In this document: positions 1 to 6,333 of the stretch, in pieces | Layout: each line of letters begins with the position of its first letter | How positions within the stretch are numbered: position 1 is the first letter of the stretch | DNA from: an uncultured Oscillospiraceae bacterium | GTDB taxonomy: Bacteria; Bacillota; Clostridia; Oscillospirales; Oscillospiraceae | Direction of reading: 5' to 3' | DNA: 10,257 nucleotides | NCBI GenBank assembly: GCA_910579485.1 | Contig: CAJTVO010000119.1 | Location: 1 to 10,257, forward strand | Translations under genes and position numbers: made by a program | Notes under the pieces: generated by a model | What the model was told of the DNA's origin: nothing | What the model saw: the letters and a program-made list of their open reading frames with translations, nothing else | The model's database searches: none

Positions 1-284
1 GCGGTCTCATAGCCCGCCTCCTCGATGTACTGGCCCAGGGTCTTGACTCCGGCGGGCAGCATGATGTTATTGCGGAAACAGCCGGTCTCCGTGGGATACT
101 TACCGGTCTGGAACAGGGCACGGCAGGGGCCGCACACCGGTTGGGGAGAGAAGGCGTTGTCAAACTTCACGCCCTCCCGGGCCAGGGCATCCAGATTGGG
201 CGTGATATCCAGGGGCTGGCCGAAGCAGCCGCAGGTATCCCAGCGCTGCTGGTCGGTGAAATAAAAAATAATGTTGTTGGGCAT
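1..284 (-). CDS. Sulfatase (formylglycine-dependent), N-terminal part, runs off left edge
   Basis: The first 94 residues of an alkaline-phosphatase-superfamily sulfatase are present. Sulfatases hydrolyse sulfate esters using a formylglycine made from Cys or Ser. The protein starts MPNNIIFYFTDQQRW, with the N-terminal metal-binding Asp/Gln pair at D11-Q12. It then has TPNLDALAREGV (residues 29-40) and the maturation signature C51-G-P-C-R55 followed by ALFQTGKYP, which fits C-x-P-x-R-x4-TG. C51 would become formylglycine; in anaerobes this is normally done by a radical-SAM maturase (anSME), not seen here. No signal peptide or lipobox is visible, so it should act in the cytoplasm. The start is fixed by an AGAAGGAGG site about 6 bases upstream, inside the end of tctA. 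The tctA stop is only 2 bp away, so the two are probably translationally coupled. The C-terminal metal ligands lie outside the window, and substrate (glycan sulfate, aryl sulfate, other) cannot be told. Confidence 0.93.
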   Translation of the reverse strand, partial: MPNNIIFYFTDQQRWDTCGCFGQPLDITPNLDALAREGVKFDNAFSPQPVCGPCRALFQTGKYPTETGCFRNNIMLPAGVKTLGQYIEEAGYET

Positions 285-300
285 GGTCACGCCTCCTTCT
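285..300 (-). promoter_or_regulatory. Ribosome binding site of the sulfatase, inside the tctA 3' end
   Basis: On the minus strand AGAAGGAGGC (291-300) sits 6 bases before the sulfatase ATG and lies entirely in the last codons of tctA. The tctA stop (287-289) lies between this site and the ATG. This layout decides the sulfatase start and implies translation linked to tctA. Confidence 0.8.
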
Positions 301-1783
301 GCGCGTTTCGTTCCTTCATTTTACCCCGGACGATGGCACCCACCGCCAGCAAGATCAGGACCAGGAAAATGATGCAGTACACACTGCTGAAAAAGATCTT
401 GGGGCTTCCGTTGGAGATCAGCAGGGCCCGGCGGAAATTCGTCTCCGTCATGCTGCCCAGCACCAGCCCCAGGAGAATGGGCACCGGGGGGAGCTCCAGC
501 TTCCGCAGGATCCAGGCCAGCATACCGAAAATCAGGGCTATGCCCACGTCAAAGTAGTTCTCATTCACGGAGTAGGCCCCGGCAAAGCAGAAGATGACGA
601 TGATGGGGGTGAGGATCTCCTGGGGAATGGATACCACCTTGGCAAAAAGGGAGGTGAGGAACTTGCCCTGGAGAAGCATGAAGATGTTGACCAGGATCAG
701 TCCCAGCATAATGGCGTACATAATGTCGCCCTGGGTGGTAAAGAGGCTGAGGCCGGGATTCAGGCCGTTGATCATCAGGGCGGAAAGCATGATCGCCACG
801 GTGCCGTCTCCGGGAATGCCCAGGGTGAGCAGGGGGATCAGGGTCGCGCCGGTGACGGCGTTGTTCGCCGACTCGGCGGCGGCAATGCCCTCCACGGAGC
901 CGTGTCCGAACTCCTCCGGGTGCTTGGACATGTTTTTGGCGGTGTTATAGCTGAACCAGGAGGCCTCCGAGGCTCCGGTGCCGGGGATGATGCCCACCAT
1001 CACGCCGATGATGGACGACAGCAGCACCGACCGTGCCATGCGCTTGTATTCCGCCTTGGTGATGACGCCGTCGTCCTTGATCTGGGTGGTATCCAGATTC
1101 AGACGGTCCAGCCGCTTCTCCGCCTTGGACATGATCTCCACCAGGGCGAAAAGGCCAATGAGGCAGACCGCCAGATCCAGGCCCAGGTAAAGCCGGGAAA
1201 CGCCGAAAGTGAAGCGGTCGTAGCTGGTCATGGGGTCAGAGCCCACGCAGGAGATGAGCAGTCCCAGGCACGCGGAGATCAGGCCCTTGATCATGCTCTT
1301 GCCCGACACGCCGGCGATGATGGTCAGGCCGAAGACGCAGACCATGAAGTACTCCGCAGTGCCCAGCTGGGCCGCCACCCGGGCCACCTGGGGCCCCAGA
1401 AACAGCAGCATCAGGGCGGAGAAGATGCCGCCGAAGGTGGAGGCGTACAAGGCGATCTTCAGCGCGGCCTTGGTCCGGCCTTTTTCTGACAGGGGATGCC
1501 CGTCCAGCATGGTGGCCGCCGCGTGGGGAGTGCCGGGGGTGTTGATGAGGATGGCGGACACGCTGCCGCCATAGCCCCCGGCGCAGTAGATGCCCAGCAG
1601 GAACATCATGCCGGGAATGGCGGTCATGGAGTAGGTGACGGGAAGAAACAGGATCACGCACAGGATGACGCTCAGTCCGGGGATGGCCGCGAAAACCGAG
1701 CCGATAAACACACCCAGGTTGATCCACAGGATGTTCTCCAGAGTAAACAGCAGGCCGGTGGCCGGAGCAATGTATTGTAACAT
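287..1783 (-). CDS. tctA: TctA, large membrane subunit of a tripartite tricarboxylate transporter
   Basis: At 498 aa this is the usual length for TctA, the roughly 12-helix subunit that carries substrate in TTT secondary transporters, driven by an ion gradient. The family's two related halves are visible. The N-terminal half has VFAAIPGLS (30-38), then GGYGGSVSAILINTPGTP (69-86) and MLDGHPLSEKGR (92-103). The second half has VGIIPGTGASEASW (263-276), HPEEFGHG..EGIAAAESANNA (288-309) and IPLLTLGIPGDGTVA (316-330). A charged loop at about 219-250 (KAEKRLDRLNLDTTQIKDDG) separates the halves. The start follows AAGGAGG, which overlaps the tctB stop 15 bases upstream. It is the third gene of the tctC-tctB-tctA-sulfatase operon. 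Family assignment is secure. The cargo is not known: TTT systems take citrate, other carboxylates and various organic acids. Confidence 0.96.
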   Translation of the reverse strand: MLQYIAPATGLLFTLENILWINLGVFIGSVFAAIPGLSVILCVILFLPVTYSMTAIPGMMFLLGIYCAGGYGGSVSAILINTPGTPHAAATMLDGHPLSEKGRTKAALKIALYASTFGGIFSALMLLFLGPQVARVAAQLGTAEYFMVCVFGLTIIAGVSGKSMIKGLISACLGLLISCVGSDPMTSYDRFTFGVSRLYLGLDLAVCLIGLFALVEIMSKAEKRLDRLNLDTTQIKDDGVITKAEYKRMARSVLLSSIIGVMVGIIPGTGASEASWFSYNTAKNMSKHPEEFGHGSVEGIAAAESANNAVTGATLIPLLTLGIPGDGTVAIMLSALMINGLNPGLSLFTTQGDIMYAIMLGLILVNIFMLLQGKFLTSLFAKVVSIPQEILTPIIVIFCFAGAYSVNENYFDVGIALIFGMLAWILRKLELPPVPILLGLVLGSMTETNFRRALLISNGSPKIFFSSVYCIIFLVLILLAVGAIVRGKMKERNAQKEA

Positions 1784-1798
1784 AAGCCGCCTCCCTCC

Positions 1799-2314
1799 TT
1801 AAAAGCCCACGCCCAGGACAAAGCGGAAGGCCGCCCAGATGGCCACCGCGATCGCCAGGGTAATGGAATAGTAGGGTTTCTTACGGCATCGGAAATAGAG
1901 CAGGAAACCCAGGCAGCAGAAGACCGCTCCCACCACGAACAGGCCGGTCCACTTGCTGAGGAAATAGGTGCCCAGCAAAATGCCCAGGATCACCAGCGCC
2001 TTGGCCTCCACCTGGATGTTGATGACCTTCCAATTCAGGGGCTGCTTCGTTGCCAGCTTATAGAGCTCCTTGCCAATCAGCATGGCGCAGCAAAGAAGCA
2101 TGACCGCCATCAGCAGCGTGGGGAACGCCCGGCCGTTGACCACGTCTTTCTCAGAGACCGCCACCTGGTCCGGCATGACCAGCAGAATGACCAGGGCGAA
2201 GAGCGCGAACACCACGCCGGTCACCAGGTCAACGGGGATGCGGATTTCCTTGCCGCGCAGCTTCCGGCCCCAGGCATCCATGCGGCCGTTGAACTGCTCT
2301 ATCCATTGCTTCAT
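1799..2314 (-). CDS. tctB: TctB, small membrane subunit of the tripartite tricarboxylate transporter
   Basis: This 171-aa protein has the TctB pattern: a basic cytoplasmic N-terminus (to about residue 27), then four hydrophobic segments at about 28-48, 66-84, 105-140 (probably two short passes) and 150-170. TctB sequences are poorly conserved, so the call rests on size, topology and the position between tctC and tctA, as in the classic tctCBA order. The protein is thought to assist TctA in the membrane and has no catalytic residues of its own. The start at 2314 is supported by GAAAGGAGG (2321-2329 on the minus strand). Upstream lies the hairpin terminator that separates it from tctC, so it is probably transcribed by readthrough at a lower level than tctC. 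Its stop lies 15 bases before the tctA start. Confidence 0.9.
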   Translation of the reverse strand: MKQWIEQFNGRMDAWGRKLRGKEIRIPVDLVTGVVFALFALVILLVMPDQVAVSEKDVVNGRAFPTLLMAVMLLCCAMLIGKELYKLATKQPLNWKVINIQVEAKALVILGILLGTYFLSKWTGLFVVGAVFCCLGFLLYFRCRKKPYYSITLAIAVAIWAAFRFVLGVGF

Positions 2315-2340
2315 AGGGAACCTCCTTTCAAAATTCAGAA

Positions 2341-2385
2341 AATAAAAAGAGGAATGGGCGGGACTTCCGCCCTATCCCATTCCTC
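2341..2385 (-). terminator. Intercistronic hairpin terminator/attenuator between tctC and tctB
   Basis: On the minus strand GAGGAATGGG (2376-2385) pairs perfectly with CCCATTCCTC (2349-2358). A further GGG/CCC pair continues inside the stem after a small internal loop, closing a 7-base loop. The stem is followed at once by TTTTTATTTTC. This is a canonical intrinsic terminator 16 bases after the tctC stop. No promoter is evident in the 13 bases left before the tctB ribosome site, so tctB should depend on readthrough. The plus strand has no T-run, so it acts in one direction only. Confidence 0.85.
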
Positions 2386-2401
2386 ATATGTACGTCCGCG
2401 A

Positions 2402-3364
2402 TCAGCCCGCGACGACGTCCTTGTACTCGTTGACGATGCCCTTCACGTTTTCCACATGGGCCTCCACGTCCGCCACGGACATGGTGTCAACCTCCAGCAG
2501 CATGGTGTTCTGGAGCCAATCCACGACTTCCGCGTCCGCCAGGATCTTGCCGTAGAGCTCCTTCAGCTCGGCGACCTTCTTCTCGTCGGTGCCGGCCCGG
2601 GCCATGATGAAGCAGCGGTTGCGGAAGTAGGGGTAGCCATGCTGGCCCACGCCCTCTACGCCAGCGAAGGGACCGCTTTCAATATTGCCCTCGTCAAAGG
2701 CGCACACAATGGTCACGCCGTTCTGCTGGTAGGTCTCCAGGATCTGGGACTGGTGGGAGACGGCGAACTGAGTCTCGCCCCGGGCCACGGCCTGGGCGGC
2801 CTCGGCGGCGGACTGATAGGGCGTCAGCTTCAGCTTGTCGCCCGCGCCCATGGCGCCGAACAGGGAGGCGGCCAGGAACGCCTCGGAGCCGGTGGCGCCG
2901 TTGACGGCCACGCTGATCTCCGTTCCCTGCTGGACATAGGCTTCCAGATCGGCCACGCTGCTGATGTTCAGCTTGGCGTCGGCGGAGAGGACGAAGATGG
3001 AGGAGTACAGGTTCTCCACAAACACAAAGTCCTCATACCCGAACTGCATCTTGGCCGGGTCCAGGATGGAGGTGATGGACAGCAGGCCCTCGCCTACGAA
3101 GACCAGCTCGGTATCGTTGGCCTTGGTGTCGGCCACCCAGGTATTTACGGTGGCGGCGTCGCCCTTGATGGCCTCGGCTACCAGGGTGATGGAGTCGGAA
3201 TAGCTGGTGGACTTGGTTGCCGCCTGCTGGCTCACCATGGCGGCTACGCCGGAGGGTGCCCAGGGGCAGGTGACCTTCCAGGTTGCGGACTTCTGGCCGC
3301 AGCCCGCCAGCAGGGCCGCGCACATGGCGGCAAGCAGTGCAATGCTAAGAATTCTTCTTTTCAT
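2402..3364 (-). CDS. tctC: TctC, substrate-binding lipoprotein of the tripartite tricarboxylate transporter
   Basis: This is the extracytoplasmic binding protein that captures substrate and delivers it to TctAB. It starts MKRRILSIALLAAMCAALLAGC with a lipobox LAGC ending at C22, so the mature protein is a membrane-anchored lipoprotein, as expected in a Gram-positive. The 320-aa length and fold cues fit the TctC/Bug family. These include NGATGSEAFLAASLF (about 182-196), the usual G-x-GS-x-x-x-L-A-A segment, then KLTPYQSAAEAAQAVARGE, the usual V-x-Y-x-G-x-x-x-A-x-x-A-L-x-G-G region. The first ligand loop is odd: CPWAPSGVAAM replaces the common PW-A-x-G-G-x-x-D. A longer frame to 3460 exists, but MKRR is the right start: it gives the signal peptide and follows AAAGGAGC at 3371-3378. 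It is the first gene of the operon. The ligand is unknown. Confidence 0.94.
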   Translation of the reverse strand: MKRRILSIALLAAMCAALLAGCGQKSATWKVTCPWAPSGVAAMVSQQAATKSTSYSDSITLVAEAIKGDAATVNTWVADTKANDTELVFVGEGLLSITSILDPAKMQFGYEDFVFVENLYSSIFVLSADAKLNISSVADLEAYVQQGTEISVAVNGATGSEAFLAASLFGAMGAGDKLKLTPYQSAAEAAQAVARGETQFAVSHQSQILETYQQNGVTIVCAFDEGNIESGPFAGVEGVGQHGYPYFRNRCFIMARAGTDEKKVAELKELYGKILADAEVVDWLQNTMLLEVDTMSVADVEAHVENVKGIVNEYKDVVAG

Positions 3365-3388
3365 GATCTCGCTCCTTTTCCATAATGT

Positions 3389-3419
3389 CAGATGCGGCCT
3401 AGTTATTTTCCAGCATCTG
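3389..3419 (-). other. Hairpin in the tctC 5' untranslated leader
   Basis: The 7-base arms CAGATGC (3413-3419 read on the minus strand) and GCATCTG (3389-3395) pair perfectly around a 17-base loop. If the promoter proposed at 3429-3457 is right, the hairpin begins 2-4 bases from the 5' end of the transcript and ends about 10 bases before the ribosome site. It could protect the message end. No riboswitch consensus is recognisable. Confidence 0.4.
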
Positions 3420-3428
3420 TATAATTGG

Positions 3429-3457
3429 AATGTAACATAAAGACTTTTTTGATTCAA
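3429..3457 (-). promoter_or_regulatory. Candidate sigma-A promoter of the tctCBA-sulfatase operon
   Basis: On the minus strand TTGAAT (3452-3457) and TACATT (3429-3434) are 17 bases apart. Each matches 4 of 6 consensus bases, in an AT-rich stretch that contrasts with the GC-rich genes. Transcription would start near 3422, giving a leader of about 58 bases. The weak match suits an activator-dependent promoter. A second possible -10, TATACA at 3418-3423, has no matching -35. Confidence 0.45.
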
Positions 3458-3470
3458 CAACTTTTCGAAG

Positions 3471-3520
3471 AAATTTTAGAAAGTTGTCTGGTTATTGGTT
3501 CAATTGTAGAAACCTGTCTG
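3471..3520. repeat. Pair of 20-bp direct repeats upstream of the tctC promoter (putative operator)
   Basis: The plus strand reads AAATTTTAGAAAGTTGTCTG at 3471-3490 and CAATTGTAGAAACCTGTCTG at 3501-3520. The copies match at 16 of 20 positions, with TAGAAA and TGTCTG identical, and are offset by exactly 30 bp, about three helical turns. They are centred near -58 and -88 from the proposed tctC start site, where an activator would bind. The neighbouring response regulator has an AraC-type DNA-binding domain, a family that often binds paired direct repeats, but the binder is not known. An 8-bp inverted repeat (acaacttt 3457-3464, aaagttgt 3480-3487) overlaps the proximal copy. Confidence 0.55.
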
Positions 3521-3686
3521 CCTGCCGGCGCCTGTTTTATCTATTCCGTATAAATTTATCTGAACAGCCTGCTTCCTTGGATGATCGGATGAAGGAAAAA
3601 TATAGAGGATCGCTGAATGCGAAACGCCTCGCGGGGACGGACGCATTGTCAGCTCATGGCAGGTCTAGGGCGGAGCGTCATCCTCG
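3521..3686. other. Rest of the intergenic region between tctC and the response regulator: no gene seen
   Basis: This completes the 351-bp gap (3365-3715) between two minus-strand genes. I find no convincing coding region. A 76-codon plus-strand frame (3484-3714) lacks a ribosome site and has a composition with no domain character. There is no clear intrinsic terminator after the response regulator. Only weak dyads appear, such as aatgcg (3616-3621) with cgcatt (3642-3647). Confidence 0.5.
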
Positions 3687-3715
3687 TTGCATTTCCGTCC
3701 GGCACAGTGTATAAT
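3687..3715 (+). promoter_or_regulatory. Promoter-like sequence pointing antisense into the response-regulator gene
   Basis: TTGCAT (3687-3692) and a perfect TATAAT (3710-3715) are 17 bases apart on the plus strand, ending directly before the response-regulator stop codon (3716-3718). No plus-strand gene follows, so if active it would make an RNA antisense to the regulator's 3' end. By sequence it is the closest match to a sigma-A promoter in the window, but it could be chance in an AT-rich gap. Confidence 0.35.
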
Positions 3716-4435
3716 TTATTCAGCCGTGATGCCCAGCGCGTTCCGGTAGTCCGACGGATAGCACCCCTCGTATTTCCTGAACGCCCGTGAAAAACTGGAG
3801 GGCGAATGGTAACCGATCTTATACGCGATATCGGCGATCCTCAGGCTGGGGTCCCGCAGATAGGCCTTGGAGAGTTCGATCCGCCTGCGGTTGACATACT
3901 CCGGAAAGCTGTAGCCGGTGACCTCCCGGAACCGTTTGCTGAAATAGTTGTAGCTCATGGCGATATTGGCGGCGGCTTCGTCCATGGTGAGATCCCGGCA
4001 GATGTTTTCATCGATAAACGCCAGGACGGACTCGAACTGAAAATCCCCGGCGGCGGCCTCCGGTCTTGCGGCGTCTTCTGTGCGGAACAGCTTTTCCCGC
4101 AGCTCCTCCAGGTCTACCGGCTTGAGCAGGTAATCGTCCGCCCCGCTGAGGAAGGCCTGACGGACCAAGTGGTAGTCATCGTAACCGCTGAGCACGTAGA
4201 CAGCCGTGCCGGGACAGTGCTGCTTTACATATTTTATCAGGGAGATCCCTGATATCCCGGGCATATTCAGATCAGTGATAAGGATGTCAGGAGGCTGGTC
4301 CTGAACCAGCAGCTTCGCCTCAACGACGCTGACGGCCGTCTGACAGGACAGGTCCCCGCCGCTCACGATTCGATGGAGCTTTGATTTTACGTTTTCACAA
4401 ATCAGGCAGTCATCGTCTACAACAAGAATTTTCAT
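3716..4435 (-). CDS. yesN: YesN-type response regulator (receiver plus AraC-family HTH)
   Basis: This 239-aa cytoplasmic transcription regulator is the likely partner of the sensor kinase at 4585. Residues 1-120 form a receiver domain with the acidic pocket D7-D8-D9, phosphoacceptor D55 (ITDLNMPG), S83 (VLSGYDD) and K105 (LLKP), so phosphorylation should be functional. Residues about 135-236 are a double helix-turn-helix of the AraC type, ending IADIAYKIGYHSPSSFSRAF and KYEGCYPSDYR, which closely follows the family signature. There is no middle domain, so it is shorter than many YesN proteins of about 500 aa. The frame stays open to 4534, but MKILVVDDD is clearly the true start and has AGAAGGAG at 4446-4453. 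The gene is divergent from the kinase, unlike the usual yesMN operon. Candidate targets are the tctC promoter, the ABC operon, or both. Confidence 0.95.
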   Translation of the reverse strand: MKILVVDDDCLICENVKSKLHRIVSGGDLSCQTAVSVVEAKLLVQDQPPDILITDLNMPGISGISLIKYVKQHCPGTAVYVLSGYDDYHLVRQAFLSGADDYLLKPVDLEELREKLFRTEDAARPEAAAGDFQFESVLAFIDENICRDLTMDEAAANIAMSYNYFSKRFREVTGYSFPEYVNRRRIELSKAYLRDPSLRIADIAYKIGYHSPSSFSRAFRKYEGCYPSDYRNALGITAE

Positions 4436-4469
4436 GCTGTTGTCACTCCTTCTTTGTTCCGGTATCCTG

Positions 4470-4498
4470 AGTATACCACACGCAGCCGCATTAGGAAA
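4470..4498 (-). promoter_or_regulatory. Candidate promoter of the response-regulator gene
   Basis: On the minus strand TATACT (4470-4475) is preceded by TGG, making an extended -10 (TGnTATACT). A weak TTTCCT (4493-4498) lies 17 bases upstream. Transcription would start near 4463, 28 bases before the ATG. An imperfect dyad, GGTATCCTGAGTATACC (4461-4477), covers the -10 and could be a control site. Confidence 0.5.
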
Positions 4499-4584
4499 GC
4501 GGAAGTGCCGTATGCCGCGTTTGGCGGCGGACAAACCGGCTTTACGTCAAGATACCTGAAAAAATCACTATCGGGAGGCATGTT

Positions 4585-6333
4585 ATGGGAGAAAACCGTC
4601 TGTTTACAAAATTTCTGCGATCCTTTTTCTGGTTTGTCCTGCTGCCCTTCTGCGTCATTCTGGCGGGAGTCACGGTATACGCCAACCGGCTGCAGCTGAA
4701 AAACGATATGGCGCAGAACGAAAATCTTGCCGCCCAGGTGGTGAACGCCGTCTCCCAGCAGACGGAACTGGCGCAGAACATGTGCAAGTCCGTGCTGCAG
4801 AACCAGAGCATCCTGAACTTTTTTGATAAGGAATACAGCTCGTCCTCAGACCTGCTGTACTACCGCACCACCATATATGAATTTGTGAAGACCACCAACG
4901 GCATGTCCGATATCAAGCTCCGGGTCTATCTGGAAAACGATTCCATTCCCATGGGCTTCGGCGTTTTCTATCCCATGCGGTACATCGACCGCGGCGAGGT
5001 TTTTCAGACATTCTACGGCTCCGGCCAGGAGAGCGTCTGGCTGGACGGGAATTTTGACGGAGAGCTTCCCGAAAACCAGCGCCTCGGGTCCGGCGACACC
5101 TACCACTACCTCCATAAAATCGAGGAGGGCTCCCGCCTGCTGGGCGTTGTGGAGGCCATGGTCCCCAAGCGGGTGCTGGCGGTCCATGACGTCCTGACGC
5201 AGCCGGGGCCGGTGGTGGTAGATGGCTGCTACTTTTATAACTACACCGATGCGCCTCTGACGGAAGACCAGCTCCGCGCCTTTGCCGGAAGCGGAGAGAA
5301 CGGTCATACCAAGTCGCTGGTATATTCCCGCCACGAGTTGCCCAAGGGCCCGTTCGGCGTCATTGTGATCTCACCCCGGACCCGGATCACCTTTTTGGCT
5401 GTGCTGGCGGTTTTGCTGCTGCTGGCGGCCGTCGCGGTCATGCTCGCCGGGTTCTTCCTCTACAACCGCCGCATGATCCAGGACATCCATCACTGCCTGG
5501 ACGAGATGGCCGTTGCCATTGAAAACGACTTCAACCCCCAAGCCGGACCGCCCGGCTCGTCGATCACTGAAATATCAAGACGCCGGGATGAAATTTCCGT
5601 GCTGGCCCAGCGCATTACCTACCTTCTGGGACAGATACGCTCCCTTCTGGACCAGAAGATCCAGAAGGAGACCGCCGCGAAGGAGGCGGTCCTCCTGGCG
5701 CTCCAGCACCAGATCAACCCCCATTTTCTATACAACACCATGGAGGTGTTTTCCGCCCGGATGGAGCTGGCGGGATTATACGAGGAGAGCGGCGCGATTT
5801 CGGCGTTCTGCCGGATGCTGCGCTATAACATGAATACGAAAGATATGACGGTGGCCATGAAGCAGGAGATCCGTCAGGTGAAGGACTACCTTGCCATTCA
5901 GAAGATCCGAAAGATTCCCTTTGAGATCGCTTTCGACATCCCGCCTGAGCTGATGGAGGAACCGGTCATCCGCTTCCTGCTGGAGCCCTTTGTGGAGAAC
6001 AGCTTCAAATACCGCGGGGCCGTCTCGCCGCTGTATATCCGCATCGCAGTGCAAAGCTTGGGGCGGCAGATGGAGATCACCATTGAAAATAACGGAGAGT
6101 CCATTTCACCGGACCGCCTAGCGGAGCTGAACGAGCGCTTCCGCAGCGAGCCAGTCTCCGTCAAAAGCCCGGGCAGCCGCGTTGGCCTGACCAACATCAA
6201 TTCCCGTCTGAAGCTGTTTTACGGAGAGGGCCACTATATTCAGGCCAGCAGCGGCGGCGGGATCACAGCCTTCCGCTTCCGCGTAGAGCGGCGCGCCCTT
6301 CCGCCGCAGGCCGAAAAGGGAGCGCCCTTATAG
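4585..6333 (+). CDS. yesM: YesM-type membrane sensor histidine kinase
   Basis: This 582-aa kinase senses an external signal and passes phosphate to a response regulator. TM1 lies at about 12-33, an extracellular sensor region at about 34-265, TM2 at about 267-293, then a HAMP-like coiled linker to about 365. The His-kinase motif LQHQINPHFLYNTME (373-387) has H380 of NPHF as the expected phosphoacceptor. The ATPase domain shows the N-box LLEPFVENSFKYRG with N472, and a late VGLTNINSRLKLFYG segment. The G1 box is unusual: IENNGESI (500-507) has N502 and S506 where D and G are typical of D-x-G-x-G. The YesM R-F-G-D-R segment is also shortened (IRKIPFE). The start has GGGAGG at 4573-4578. The 150-bp gap to the divergent regulator should hold its promoter, but none is clear. 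The stop lies inside a terminator hairpin. Confidence 0.95.
   Translation: MGENRLFTKFLRSFFWFVLLPFCVILAGVTVYANRLQLKNDMAQNENLAAQVVNAVSQQTELAQNMCKSVLQNQSILNFFDKEYSSSSDLLYYRTTIYEFVKTTNGMSDIKLRVYLENDSIPMGFGVFYPMRYIDRGEVFQTFYGSGQESVWLDGNFDGELPENQRLGSGDTYHYLHKIEEGSRLLGVVEAMVPKRVLAVHDVLTQPGPVVVDGCYFYNYTDAPLTEDQLRAFAGSGENGHTKSLVYSRHELPKGPFGVIVISPRTRITFLAVLAVLLLLAAVAVMLAGFFLYNRRMIQDIHHCLDEMAVAIENDFNPQAGPPGSSITEISRRRDEISVLAQRITYLLGQIRSLLDQKIQKETAAKEAVLLALQHQINPHFLYNTMEVFSARMELAGLYEESGAISAFCRMLRYNMNTKDMTVAMKQEIRQVKDYLAIQKIRKIPFEIAFDIPPELMEEPVIRFLLEPFVENSFKYRGAVSPLYIRIAVQSLGRQMEITIENNGESISPDRLAELNERFRSEPVSVKSPGSRVGLTNINSRLKLFYGEGHYIQASSGGGITAFRFRVERRALPPQAEKGAPL

Noticed and set aside
2306..3385. A 359-codon plus-strand open frame
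   Set aside because: It is the antisense shadow of tctC. It has no domain character, and the tctC frame has a lipoprotein signal and family motifs.
3365..3460. N-terminal extension of tctC by 32 codons
   Set aside because: It would bury the signal peptide, and the extension overlaps the promoter-like AT-rich DNA. The AAAGGAGC site supports the MKRR start.
3616..3700. Dyads (aatgcg/cgcatt and ggacgga/tccgtcc) as a terminator or small RNA
   Set aside because: Arms are short or far apart, and no T-run follows on either strand at the right place.
3484..3714. 76-codon plus-strand frame between tctC and the regulator
   Set aside because: There is no ribosome site, it starts within the direct repeat, and its mixed composition suggests no fold.
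4436..4534. N-terminal extension of the response regulator by 33 codons
   Set aside because: Receiver domains begin almost directly with the MKILVVDDD strand, and the ribosome site and extended -10 lie in this stretch.
4470..4584. Promoter for the sensor kinase in the divergent gap
   Set aside because: A promoter must be near, but candidates such as TTGGCG with TACGTC are too poor to call.
4846..5334. 162-codon minus-strand frame inside the kinase
   Set aside because: It is antisense to the kinase sensor region, with no ribosome site or family likeness.
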